Position numbers and translations under genes: made by a program. Below the pieces are notes generated by a model. It was not told the origin of the DNA, made no database searches, and saw nothing but the letters and a program-made list of their open reading frames with translations. Positions 31,523 to 38,535 of a stretch of DNA of 64,000 nt are shown piece by piece (position 1 is the stretch's first letter; every line of letters starts with the position of its first letter). The stretch comes from SSF14 sp046331245 (lineage in GTDB: Bacteria; Actinomycetota; Acidimicrobiia; Acidimicrobiales; Microtrichaceae), in NCBI GenBank assembly GCA_046331245.1, contig JAXLRH010000002.1, forward strand, positions 248,001-312,000, in the 5' to 3' direction.

Positions 31523-32470
31523 CTAGAAGTAGATGATGGCTTCGGCGTTCTTGGCGGCCTCGTCGAGGTCGGCGGTGAACGCCCCCGTCGAGAGGTACTT
31601 CCAGCCGTAGTCGCACACGATGAACACGATCGTGCCCGACTCGATGCGAGCGGCGACCTTGCACGCCCCGGCGAGCGCAGCGCCCGAGCTGATGCCGGCG
31701 AACACGCCGATGCCCGTGAGCTTGCGGGTGTACTCGAGCGACTCGCGCGGCCGCACGATCGACTTGCCGTCGAGCAGCTCGTAGCCGCCCCACTTCTCGA
31801 ACACCGGCGGGATGTAGCCGTCCTCGAGCGAGCGGAGGCCCTCGACGAGCTCACCCGACGGCGGCTCCACCGCGAGGATCGACACCGCCGGGTTGCGTTC
31901 CTTCAGGTAGGTGCCCACGCCGAGGAGGGTGCCCGACGTGCCGAGGCCGGCGACGAAGTGGGTGATCTCGGGGCAGTCGGCCCAGATCTCGGGACCCGTC
32001 GTCTCGTAGTGCGCTCGGGGGTTGGCCTCGTTGCCGTACTGGTACAGGAACACCCAGTCGGGATGCTCGGCAGCCATCTCGATGGCGCGACGCACGGCGC
32101 CGTTCGAGCCCTCGCCGCCCGGGGTGAGGATGATCTCGGCGCCGAACACCTCGAGCATCTGCCGGCGCTCGACCGACACCGACTCCGGCAGGAGGATCTT
32201 GATGTGGTACCCGCGCTCCTGGCAGATCATCGCCAGCGCGATGCCCGTGTTGCCCGACGACGGCTCGATGAGGGTGGCCCCCGGGGTGAGCGTGCCGTCG
32301 GCCTCCGCCTCGAGGATCATCTGGCGCGCGATGCGGTCCTTCACCGATCCGCCGGGGTTCTGCCCCTCCATCTTGCCGAGGATGCGGACGTTCGGATTGG
32401 GGCTGAGCCGCGAGACGTCGACCAGCGGCGTGTTGCCGATCATGTCGAGGACGGAGTTGAAGACGGTCAT
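31523..32470 (-). CDS. cysM: CysM-type cysteine synthase (O-phosphoserine sulfhydrylase group)
   Basis: 315 residues. PLP lysine in NPGGSVKDRIA, the asparagine loop PSSGNTGIALAM, GLGTSGTLLGVGTYL. Several segments follow mycobacterial CysM (Rv1336) rather than CysK: ESVSVERRQMLEVFGAEII, LYQYGNEANPRAHYETTGPE and a C-terminus with CDYGWKYLSTGAFTADLDEA. That enzyme uses O-phosphoserine and sulphur delivered by thiocarboxylated CysO. The mec gene lies 15 bases upstream, but no cysO separates them. Substrate choice is inferred from similarity. Confidence 0.88.
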   Translation of the reverse strand: MTVFNSVLDMIGNTPLVDVSRLSPNPNVRILGKMEGQNPGGSVKDRIARQMILEAEADGTLTPGATLIEPSSGNTGIALAMICQERGYHIKILLPESVSVERRQMLEVFGAEIILTPGGEGSNGAVRRAIEMAAEHPDWVFLYQYGNEANPRAHYETTGPEIWADCPEITHFVAGLGTSGTLLGVGTYLKERNPAVSILAVEPPSGELVEGLRSLEDGYIPPVFEKWGGYELLDGKSIVRPRESLEYTRKLTGIGVFAGISSGAALAGACKVAARIESGTIVFIVCDYGWKYLSTGAFTADLDEAAKNAEAIIYF

Positions 32471-32485
32471 AGCAGTGCTCGAAAA

Positions 32486-32896
32486 CTACCCGCTCACGAG
32501 TACGACGGGTTCCTCGGCGATCTCACCGTCGACGATGCGGTACGAACGCAGCATCGGCTCCTGGTCGCGGAGCGACACGATGACGTAGTGCCACGCAGGG
32601 TCCGGCGCCTGCCTCACGTCGGTCACCGAGGGGTACGGCTCGGTGTGGGTGTGGCTGTGCATCACGCCCACGATGTCGAGCCCGGCGTCGTCGACGCGGC
32701 GCTCGATGCGCATGAACTCGAGCCCGTCGATGGAGTAGATCCGCGACGACGCCGCCACGTTGACGCACGGCTCGAACGACACGCACGTCGCGGTGTCGCC
32801 GAGGCGGCCGACCATGAGGCCGCACGCCTCGTCGGGCAGGCCGTCGATGGCGTGGGCGAGCATCGCCGCGTGCGTGGCGGGGGTGAGTTGCAGCAC
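32486..32896 (-). CDS. mec: Mec-like JAMM/MPN+ metalloprotease of the CysO pathway
   Basis: 136 residues from GTG at 32896. The JAMM zinc site is complete: Glu in DEACGLMVG, HSHTHTEPYPSVTD (HxH, Ser, Asp). The C-terminus LRSYRIVDGEIAEEPVVLV closely follows mycobacterial Mec (Rv1334), which cuts the cysteine adduct off the C-terminus of the sulphur carrier CysO. TAACGT 6 bases upstream fixes the start. It heads the mec-cysM-cupin operon and is divergent from smpB. Confidence 0.9.
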   Translation of the reverse strand: MLQLTPATHAAMLAHAIDGLPDEACGLMVGRLGDTATCVSFEPCVNVAASSRIYSIDGLEFMRIERRVDDAGLDIVGVMHSHTHTEPYPSVTDVRQAPDPAWHYVIVSLRDQEPMLRSYRIVDGEIAEEPVVLVSG

Positions 32897-32902
32897 GCCG
32901 AC

Positions 32903-32908
32903 ACGTTA
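32903..32908 (-). promoter_or_regulatory. -10 element TAACGT of mec-cysM operon
   Basis: On the minus strand TAACGT ends 6 bases before the GTG at 32896. The divergent smpB gene has TACCAT at 32948-32953, 9 bases before its ATG. Confidence 0.5.
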
Positions 32909-32962
32909 GGTGGCGGTAACGCCGGCAAGCGACGACGAGGCGTTCGGTACCATTGGTCCGCC

Positions 32963-33451
32963 ATGGCCGAGAAGAGCGACACGCCCGAGATCAAGAACAT
33001 CGCCACGAATCGGGCGGCGCGCCACAACTACACGCTGAGCGACACGTTCGAGGCGGGCATCGTGCTGCGCGGCAGCGAGGTGAAGTCGCTCCGCGAGTCG
33101 AAGGTGCAGATCGTCGACGCGTTCGGCCAGCTCTCCAACAACGAGCTGTGGCTGCACAACCTGCACATCGCGCCCTACTCGTTCAGCCAGTCGTACTCCG
33201 GGCACGACCCGCTGCGCGTGCGGAAGCTGCTGCTTAACCGGCGTGAGCTCGAGAAGATCCGTCGCAAGCAGCTGGCCGACCGCCTCAACATCGTTCCCAC
33301 CCGCATCTACTTCAAGGACGGGAAGGCGAAGGTGGAGATCGCGCTCGGCAAGGGCAAGACGAAGGGCGACCGCCGCCAGGACCTCGCCAAGAAGGACGCC
33401 GAGCGCGACGTGCGCAACGCCATGGGCCGGGCACTCAAGCACGGGGGCTGA
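32963..33451 (+). CDS. smpB: SsrA-binding protein
   Basis: 162 residues. OB-fold protein with NRAARHNYTLSDTFEAGIVLRGSEVKSLRESKV, LWLHNLHIAPYS, and the basic C-terminal tail (GKTKGDRRQDLAKKDAERDVRNAMGRALK) that enters the ribosome. It delivers tmRNA to stalled ribosomes. Its RNA partner ssrA is encoded 1 kb downstream, with only a lipase gene and palindrome B2 between, which keeps the trans-translation pair together. Confidence 0.96.
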   Translation: MAEKSDTPEIKNIATNRAARHNYTLSDTFEAGIVLRGSEVKSLRESKVQIVDAFGQLSNNELWLHNLHIAPYSFSQSYSGHDPLRVRKLLLNRRELEKIRRKQLADRLNIVPTRIYFKDGKAKVEIALGKGKTKGDRRQDLAKKDAERDVRNAMGRALKHGG

Positions 33452-33512
33452 TCCGGCGCCGCATCTGGCGCCGTATCTGGCGCGGCCTGGCGACAACGTG
33501 CAATCTGTGCGG

Positions 33513-34274
33513 ATGCGTCGGGGGCGATGGGGAGGGCTGATCGTTGCGGCGTGCCTGCTGTGGACCGCCGCCTGCGCGCCCCAACCGGCACCGCCCGCGT
33601 CACGAGCATCGGGGGCCACGTCGGTGCGCCGCCCCATCGTGATCACGCACGGCTGGCAGTTCTTCTGCGGTGGCGAGGACGCGGACACGTGGAAGACGTG
33701 GATCGACGACGCCCACGCCCGGGGCTACGCGGCGAACGAGGTCGCGGTGTTCACCTACGACACGTGCCGGCCCAACTCCGAGGCGATCGAGGGGTTCGGC
33801 AAGCTCGTCGACGACGTGCTCGCCCGCACTGGCGCCGCCAAGGTGAACGTGATCGCCCACTCGATGGGTTCGCTCGTCGCCCGCGCCTGCATCCGGTTCG
33901 GGAGGTGCGCCGGCAAGGTCGACAAGCTCATGTCGGTCGCCGGTGCCAACCACGGCACCGTGTGGGCGAACGTGTGCGAGCTGGCGTTCTGGTCGGCGTC
34001 GACGTGCGACATGAAGCCCGACGGCCCGTTCCTCGCGACCCTCAACCAGGGCGACGAGACGTGGGGCGACACCGACTACGTCACGATGATCTCGTGGTGC
34101 GACCTCACGATCGTGCCCTTCACGTCGGCGCACCTCGACGGCGCGCTCAACATCGTGACCGACCGCTGCCTGAGCCACACCGACTGGCGCACCGACCAGA
34201 TCGGCGCCAACTGGACGCTCGACTGGTTCGACGGTCACTCGCCCGGCACCCCCACGACGATCCCGCCCTCCTGA
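33513..34274 (+). CDS. secreted lipase/esterase (class 2 lipase-like), lipoprotein
   Basis: 253 residues. Signal peptide with lipobox-like LLWTAAC, then an alpha/beta hydrolase: oxyanion ITHGWQFF, nucleophile elbow IAHSMGSL, acid probably in the TDYVTMISWCD region and His in CLSHTDWR. Six or more cysteines in the mature part suggest disulphides. Related to Streptomyces-type secreted lipases. The ATG at 33513 lies 6 bases after CAATCT, a weak -10. Substrate unknown. Confidence 0.8.
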   Translation: MRRGRWGGLIVAACLLWTAACAPQPAPPASRASGATSVRRPIVITHGWQFFCGGEDADTWKTWIDDAHARGYAANEVAVFTYDTCRPNSEAIEGFGKLVDDVLARTGAAKVNVIAHSMGSLVARACIRFGRCAGKVDKLMSVAGANHGTVWANVCELAFWSASTCDMKPDGPFLATLNQGDETWGDTDYVTMISWCDLTIVPFTSAHLDGALNIVTDRCLSHTDWRTDQIGANWTLDWFDGHSPGTPTTIPPS

Positions 34275-34278
34275 CGCC

Positions 34279-34326
34279 GGTCCGGCGCCACCCCGGTCCG
34301 CGCCACCCTCGGTCCGCGCCACCCAG
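34279..34326. repeat. three tandem 16-base units before palindrome B2
   Basis: Three imperfect head-to-tail copies: GGTCCGGCGCCACCCC (34279-34294), GGTCCGCGCCACCCTC (34295-34310) and GGTCCGCGCCACCCAG (34311-34326). They begin just after the lipase stop and end 6 bases before the palindrome arm. Confidence 0.8.
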
Positions 34327-34332
34327 CGTTTC

Positions 34333-34371
34333 GGGGTTCGTTGTGCGCGAGGGGTGCGCACAACGAACCCC
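34333..34371. repeat. dispersed palindrome, family B copy 2
   Basis: Perfect 16-base arms GGGGTTCGTTGTGCGC (34333-34348) and 34356-34371 around the loop GAGGGGT; CAAAAG follows. Arms and loop match copy 1 at 19799-19837. It lies between the lipase gene and ssrA, both on the plus strand, so it could insulate the tmRNA promoter from upstream transcription. Confidence 0.85.
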
Positions 34372-34418
34372 AAAAGCAGCGAGGACGGATCTGCGGAGAG
34401 GTCGCGATCGAAACGGGG

Positions 34419-34424
34419 TACCCT
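34419..34424 (+). promoter_or_regulatory. candidate -10 TACCCT of ssrA
   Basis: TACCCT lies 39 bases before the mature 5' end of tmRNA, a fit for a precursor with a short 5' leader. No clear -35 element is seen. Confidence 0.3.
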
Positions 34425-34463
34425 GAGCGGCGTCGTCCGAGGAAAAAGAAGGGCGTCCACCCA

Positions 34464-34847
34464 GGGGCTGACTGGTTTCGACGTTCGGACCGGAAGCTTG
34501 TTCATGCGACCCGAGTTGCTCAGACTCGTAAAACGGGGCAAACAAAAGAAGCGCCAACAGCGACTTCGCTCTCGCCGCCTGATCTAACTCAGACGGTATG
34601 AGAGACATCGTGATTCGTAAGAACGCACGGGGCCAGATCGCTACAGCCCGGCAACAGAAGTAGCGGTGGACGGCAGGGAGAGACCGCTGGCGGCGTGAAA
34701 GAACGCTGACGTCGAGGAAAGACTCGGCGGTGGGCGCAAGCCCAGTCGACCCGGCGATGTGGCAGCCGTAGAGCCACAACCTCGGGAATGGTCGTAGCAG
34801 GTCAAGTGACCGCCGAGCGGACGGGAGTTCGATTCTCCCCAGCTCCA
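34464..34847 (+). ncRNA. ssrA: tmRNA
   Basis: 384 bases. The 5' end GGGGCTGACTGGTTTCGAC and the 3' end GTTCGATTCTCCCCAGCTCCA form the tRNA-like domain; the acceptor stem GGGGCTG pairs with CAGCTCC (one G.T pair). The reading frame starts at GCA 34538 and ends TGA 34580-34582, giving the tag ANKRSANSDFALAA, a normal degradation tag ending in ALAA. CCA is not encoded after the discriminator A, so it must be added. Partner smpB lies 1 kb upstream. Confidence 0.97.
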
Positions 34848-34886
34848 AGAGTGCTCGAGCCAGAGGTTCGAGCATTGTTGGAGCTG
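34840..34886. terminator. long hairpin spanning the tmRNA 3' terminus
   Basis: CAGCTCCAA (34840-34848) is the inverse complement of TTGGAGCTG (34878-34886), and inside it TGCTCGA (34852-34858) pairs with TCGAGCA (34868-34874). The outer left arm is the 3' acceptor strand of tmRNA itself. It can stop transcription of ssrA and of the convergent HNH gene, whose stop codon lies 2 bases beyond. Confidence 0.55.
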
Positions 34887-34887
34887 T

Positions 34888-35355
34888 TCAGTCAGCCGGC
34901 TCGTAGCGGGCGAGTATCTCGCGAGCCCACGCCACCGCGTCCGTCGCACGGATACCGGTCGGTTGCGGGCGAACCCAGAGTTCGAGATTCTCGAGGCGGT
35001 TGTCGTCCTTCACACCGTTCAGGTGGTGAACCGACTCGTCGGCATGCAGGAAACGACCGAGGCTGGCCTCCATCACCAGCACATGCTCGAAGACGTACGG
35101 GCTCTTGTCACGCGCCCGTGGATGGCCCCGTGCTCGGCGCATCACGTAGCCGGACTTGTGGTACGTCGTCCCACCTCTCCAATTCCCGTTCTGCTCGCCT
35201 GCGGTCGTCGAACACCCGTGACATGTCGCGGAGGTGGGCTGCTTGGGGTTGCCACAAGCGCAGACATCTCGGGACGCCTGCCGCCGACAGGCCGGGCAGA
35301 GCAGGTGACGACTCGAGGGCTTGAACCCCTGCTCGCAGCCCTGACATTTTTTCAT
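34888..35355 (-). CDS. HNH endonuclease, phage/homing type
   Basis: 155 residues. N-terminal zinc-ribbon pairs (CQGCEQG, LCPACRR, CACGN, CHGCS) followed by an HNH_3-type nuclease core: FEHVLVMEASLGRFLHADESVHHLNGVKDDNRLENLELW, with the H-H-N pattern intact. Such stand-alone nucleases are typical of phages and mobile DNA. GGAGG lies before the ATG at 35355. The gene ends 41 bases from the 3' end of ssrA, a favourite insertion site of mobile elements, and its codons look less GC-rich than those of its neighbours. No integrase accompanies it. Confidence 0.85.
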   Translation of the reverse strand: MKKCQGCEQGFKPSSRHLLCPACRRQASRDVCACGNPKQPTSATCHGCSTTAGEQNGNWRGGTTYHKSGYVMRRARGHPRARDKSPYVFEHVLVMEASLGRFLHADESVHHLNGVKDDNRLENLELWVRPQPTGIRATDAVAWAREILARYEPAD

Positions 35356-35531
35356 CTCTGGCCTCCGGCTCCGAGCTCCCAGGTTGCCTCATGAGATTAA
35401 GAACCCGCGCTGACACTGAGGCTGTCGGGGACGCCGACCACCCTCACGCTCGGGACCCAAGTCCCTGTTCGGGCCGAGCACCGCGGCCGATGATGACGAC
35501 ATCGGGGCGGGGTGTTGTGTGGGAGGGTGCG

Positions 35532-36959
35532 ATGACGACCGAGGATCACGCTGCTGACGGGGGCTACCCGAGTCACATGGGCCCGGCGGAGGCCGTGCTC
35601 TGGGACATCGAGTCCGACCCGGTGCTCCGCTCGACCATCACGGCGCTCGCGATCCTCGACCGCGCGCCCAACTGGGACCGCATGGTGCACCGGCTCGACA
35701 TCGCCACCCGGACCATCCCCCGCCTCCGCCAACGCGTGGTCGAACCGCCGTTGCGCCTCGGCTCGCCCCGGTGGGTGACCGACCCGGAGTTCGACCTCGA
35801 GTACCACCTCCGCCGCGCCGAGGTGCCCGCGCCCGGCACGCTCCGTGACGTGCTCGACCTGGTGCAGCCGCTGGCCATCGCGCCCTTCGACCGGTCACGT
35901 CCGCTGTGGGAGTTCACCCTCATCGAGGGTCTCGAGGACGGCCGGGCCGCGTTCGTGCAGAAGGTCCACCACACCGTGACCGACGGGGTGGGCGGCATCG
36001 AGCTGGCGCTCTCGATCCTCGACGAGCGTCGGGTCGTCAGGAACCCCGAGCTCCCGCCCCTGCCGGAGGCCGGGTCCGTCGACTCGCTGTCCGCCACGAC
36101 CGACGCGCTCGCCGGCACGGCCCGCTCGCTGCTGCGGACCGGCGTGAACCTGCCGATCGCCGGCGCCCGTGCCGCCGCCGACACGGCGATGCACCCGATC
36201 CGCAACGTCGGGCGGGCGATCGGCCTGACGAGGTCGGTCGGCAAGATGGTCGCGCCCGTCCCGCGTTCGGCCTCGCCGATCATGACCGAGCGGAGCCTCC
36301 GTCGCCGCTTCGACACGATCGACGTCACCCTCAGCCAGCTCAAGAAGGCGGCGAAGGTGGCCGACGGCACCGCCAACGACGCGCTGCTCGCCGCCGTCGT
36401 GGAGGGCATTCGCCGCTACCACGTCCGCCACGAGGCCGAGCTCGACGAGCTCCGCATCACGATGCCGATCAACCTCCGCCACGCCGGCGGCGAGCACGGC
36501 AACCACTTCGCCCCGGCGCGGTTCGCGGTGCCGGCGAACATCGACGACCCGGTCGACCGGATGCGCGTGGTCGGGTCGATCGCACGACGATGGCGGGCCG
36601 AGCCGGCACTGGACAGCAGCGACGCGATCGCGCTGGTGCTCGACCGCCTGCCGACGCCGGTGACCACCGCCGTGTTCGGGGCGATGCTGAAGCACGTGGA
36701 CGTGGTGGTCACCAACGTGCCCGGCATCCCGAGCCGCTCCTACCTCGCCGGTGCCGAGCTGCTCCGCGAGTACGCGTTCGCTCCCCCGACCGGCGCCGCC
36801 CTCAACGTGGCCCTCGTGTCCCACGTGCACACGGCGTGCATCGGCATCGTCAGCGACGGCGCGGCGATCCCCGACCACGACGTGCTGGTGGAGTGCCTCG
36901 TGGAGGGCTTCGACGAGGTGCTCGGCCTCGTCGGCGCCCACGCCCGCCGCTCGAGCTGA
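35532..36959 (+). CDS. wax ester synthase/diacylglycerol acyltransferase (WS/DGAT)
   Basis: 475 residues, standard length. The active-site motif HHxxxDG is VHHTVTDG at about residue 143. N-terminal GPAEAVLWDIESDP and C-terminal domain with TMPINLRHAGGEHGNHFAP and VTNVPGIPSR are typical. The enzyme joins acyl-CoA to diacylglycerol or fatty alcohols for storage lipid. The start at 35532 follows GGGAGGG. Fits with the acyl-CoA ligase, thiolase, enoyl-CoA hydratase and lipase genes in the window. Confidence 0.93.
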   Translation: MTTEDHAADGGYPSHMGPAEAVLWDIESDPVLRSTITALAILDRAPNWDRMVHRLDIATRTIPRLRQRVVEPPLRLGSPRWVTDPEFDLEYHLRRAEVPAPGTLRDVLDLVQPLAIAPFDRSRPLWEFTLIEGLEDGRAAFVQKVHHTVTDGVGGIELALSILDERRVVRNPELPPLPEAGSVDSLSATTDALAGTARSLLRTGVNLPIAGARAAADTAMHPIRNVGRAIGLTRSVGKMVAPVPRSASPIMTERSLRRRFDTIDVTLSQLKKAAKVADGTANDALLAAVVEGIRRYHVRHEAELDELRITMPINLRHAGGEHGNHFAPARFAVPANIDDPVDRMRVVGSIARRWRAEPALDSSDAIALVLDRLPTPVTTAVFGAMLKHVDVVVTNVPGIPSRSYLAGAELLREYAFAPPTGAALNVALVSHVHTACIGIVSDGAAIPDHDVLVECLVEGFDEVLGLVGAHARRSS

Positions 36960-36992
36960 GCGGCAGCCGTCCACACGGCGAGACCGGGGCCG

Positions 36993-37442
36993 TCAGGTCC
37001 GGGCGGGCACCCGGCTGTCGCGATGTCCGAACAGCACCTCCGCCCCGATCGGGCGCACGACGGCCGAGAGGTCCGCCGTCAGGTCGATGAGGAGGTCGTC
37101 GGCGGACAGCACCCCCACGAACAACCCGTCGCGCTCGACGACGAGGCGACGGATCGCGTGCTGCCCGAAGAGGGTCACGGCGTCGTGCAGGTCGGCGTCC
37201 TCGCGCACGGTGATCACCGGCGACGACATCACCGAGTCGACGCGGGCGTCGGGCGACACACCGTTGGCGACGGCCCGCCGCACCAGATCCCGATCGGTCA
37301 CGATGCCGACGGCGCGGCCCGCCTCGACCACGGCGAGCGCCCCGACCGCGTTGCAGTCCATGAGCTCCGCCGCCTTCCGCAGCGTGCAGTCGGGAGCGAC
37401 CGACAGCCCGCTCTTGCGAAGTGCCCCATTGATCCTCATCAC
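36993..37442 (-). CDS. two-CBS-domain protein
   Basis: 149 residues. Two tandem CBS repeats: CTLRKAAELMDCNAVGALAVVEAGRAVGIVTDRDLVRRAV and VMSSPVITVREDADLHDAVTLFGQHAIRRLVVERDGLFVGVLSADDLL. CBS pairs bind adenosyl ligands and serve as energy sensors. AAGGGGTGG precedes the ATG. Stand-alone members have unknown partners. Divergent from the ABC transporter operon. Confidence 0.9.
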   Translation of the reverse strand: MMRINGALRKSGLSVAPDCTLRKAAELMDCNAVGALAVVEAGRAVGIVTDRDLVRRAVANGVSPDARVDSVMSSPVITVREDADLHDAVTLFGQHAIRRLVVERDGLFVGVLSADDLLIDLTADLSAVVRPIGAEVLFGHRDSRVPART

Positions 37443-37574
37443 CCACCCCTTTTCGTGAAGGTCCCCACACGAGGATGCGTCGGCCGGGACGGGCCCGATA
37501 GGGACGAAGGTCCCGCCGCCACGTCAGGACCTTCGGCCCTCACGGCAGCCGCCCCGGTGGCGGAGGATGCGGGC

Positions 37575-38525
37575 ATGGACGAGACCCCGCCGGCCCTGCT
37601 GACCTGCGAGGGCCTGGTGCGCCGGTTCGGCGACCGCGTCGCCGTCGACCACGTCGGCTTCCACGTCGAGACCGGCGAGACGTACGGCCTGCTCGGCCCC
37701 AACGGCGCCGGCAAGACGACGACCATCCGCATGATCTGCGGCCTGCTCGACGCCGACGAGGGGCGGGTGACGGTGGACGGCCACACGATCGACCGCCGCC
37801 ACGCCGCGGAGCGGTCGTCGATCGGGTTCGTCCCACAGGACGTCGCCCTCTACCCGGACCTCTCCGCCGCCGAGAACCTCCGCTTCTTCGGCCGCCTCTA
37901 CCGCCTCCCGCACGACGAGCTCGACAAGCGGGTGAGCGAGGTGCTCGAGCTCGTGCAGCTCGCCGACCGCGCCGACGACCGCGTCGAGTCGTTCTCGGGC
38001 GGTATGAAGCGCCGGCTCAACATCGGCGTCGGCCTGGTGCACCGGCCGCGCCTGCTCGTGCTCGACGAGCCGACCGTGGGCGTCGACCCCCAGAGCCGCC
38101 ACGCCATCCTCGACAGCGTGCACGCCCTCGGGGAGACGGGCATGGCCGTCCTGTACACCACGCACTACATGGAGGAGGCCGAGCGCATCTGCGACCGCGT
38201 CGGCATCATCGACCAGGGCCGGCTGGTCGCCGAGGGCACGCGTCGCGAGCTCGTCGACCAGGTCGCCGAGCAGGACCACGTGCGCGTGAACGCGACGGGC
38301 GACCTGGACGCGCTGGCCGAGGCCTGCCGTCAGGACGACCGGGTCGCCGGCGTCGCCGTGGCGCCCGACGGTCTCGACGTGGTCGTCGGCGAGGGGCGCC
38401 GGTTCCTGCCGCGTCTCATCGAGATCGCCGAGCAGCACGGAGCGACGATCAACAGCATCGAGGTGATCGAGCCCGACCTCGAGACGGTGTTCCTCCACCT
38501 CACGGGAACGGCGCTCCGCGAGTGA
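37575..38525 (+). CDS. ABC-2 type exporter, ATPase subunit (DrrA-like)
   Basis: 316 residues. Walker A GPNGAGKTT, Q-loop VPQDVALYP, signature FSGGMKRRLN, Walker B LLVLDEPTVGVD, switch His in TTHYMEEAE. The C-terminal extension (about 240-316, ATGDLDALAEAC and IEVIEPDLETVFLHLTG) is the usual DrrA/CcmA tail. GGAGG lies 8 bases before the ATG. It leads an operon with two permease genes; such exporters remove drugs or lipids. Confidence 0.93.
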   Translation: MDETPPALLTCEGLVRRFGDRVAVDHVGFHVETGETYGLLGPNGAGKTTTIRMICGLLDADEGRVTVDGHTIDRRHAAERSSIGFVPQDVALYPDLSAAENLRFFGRLYRLPHDELDKRVSEVLELVQLADRADDRVESFSGGMKRRLNIGVGLVHRPRLLVLDEPTVGVDPQSRHAILDSVHALGETGMAVLYTTHYMEEAERICDRVGIIDQGRLVAEGTRRELVDQVAEQDHVRVNATGDLDALAEACRQDDRVAGVAVAPDGLDVVVGEGRRFLPRLIEIAEQHGATINSIEVIEPDLETVFLHLTGTALRE

Positions 38526-38535
38526 GGCGTCCCCG

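Noticed and set aside
34848..35531. A genomic island or prophage with integrase at ssrA
   Set aside because: Only the HNH gene is foreign-looking; the next gene is a normal WS/DGAT, there is no integrase and no repeated ssrA end was seen.
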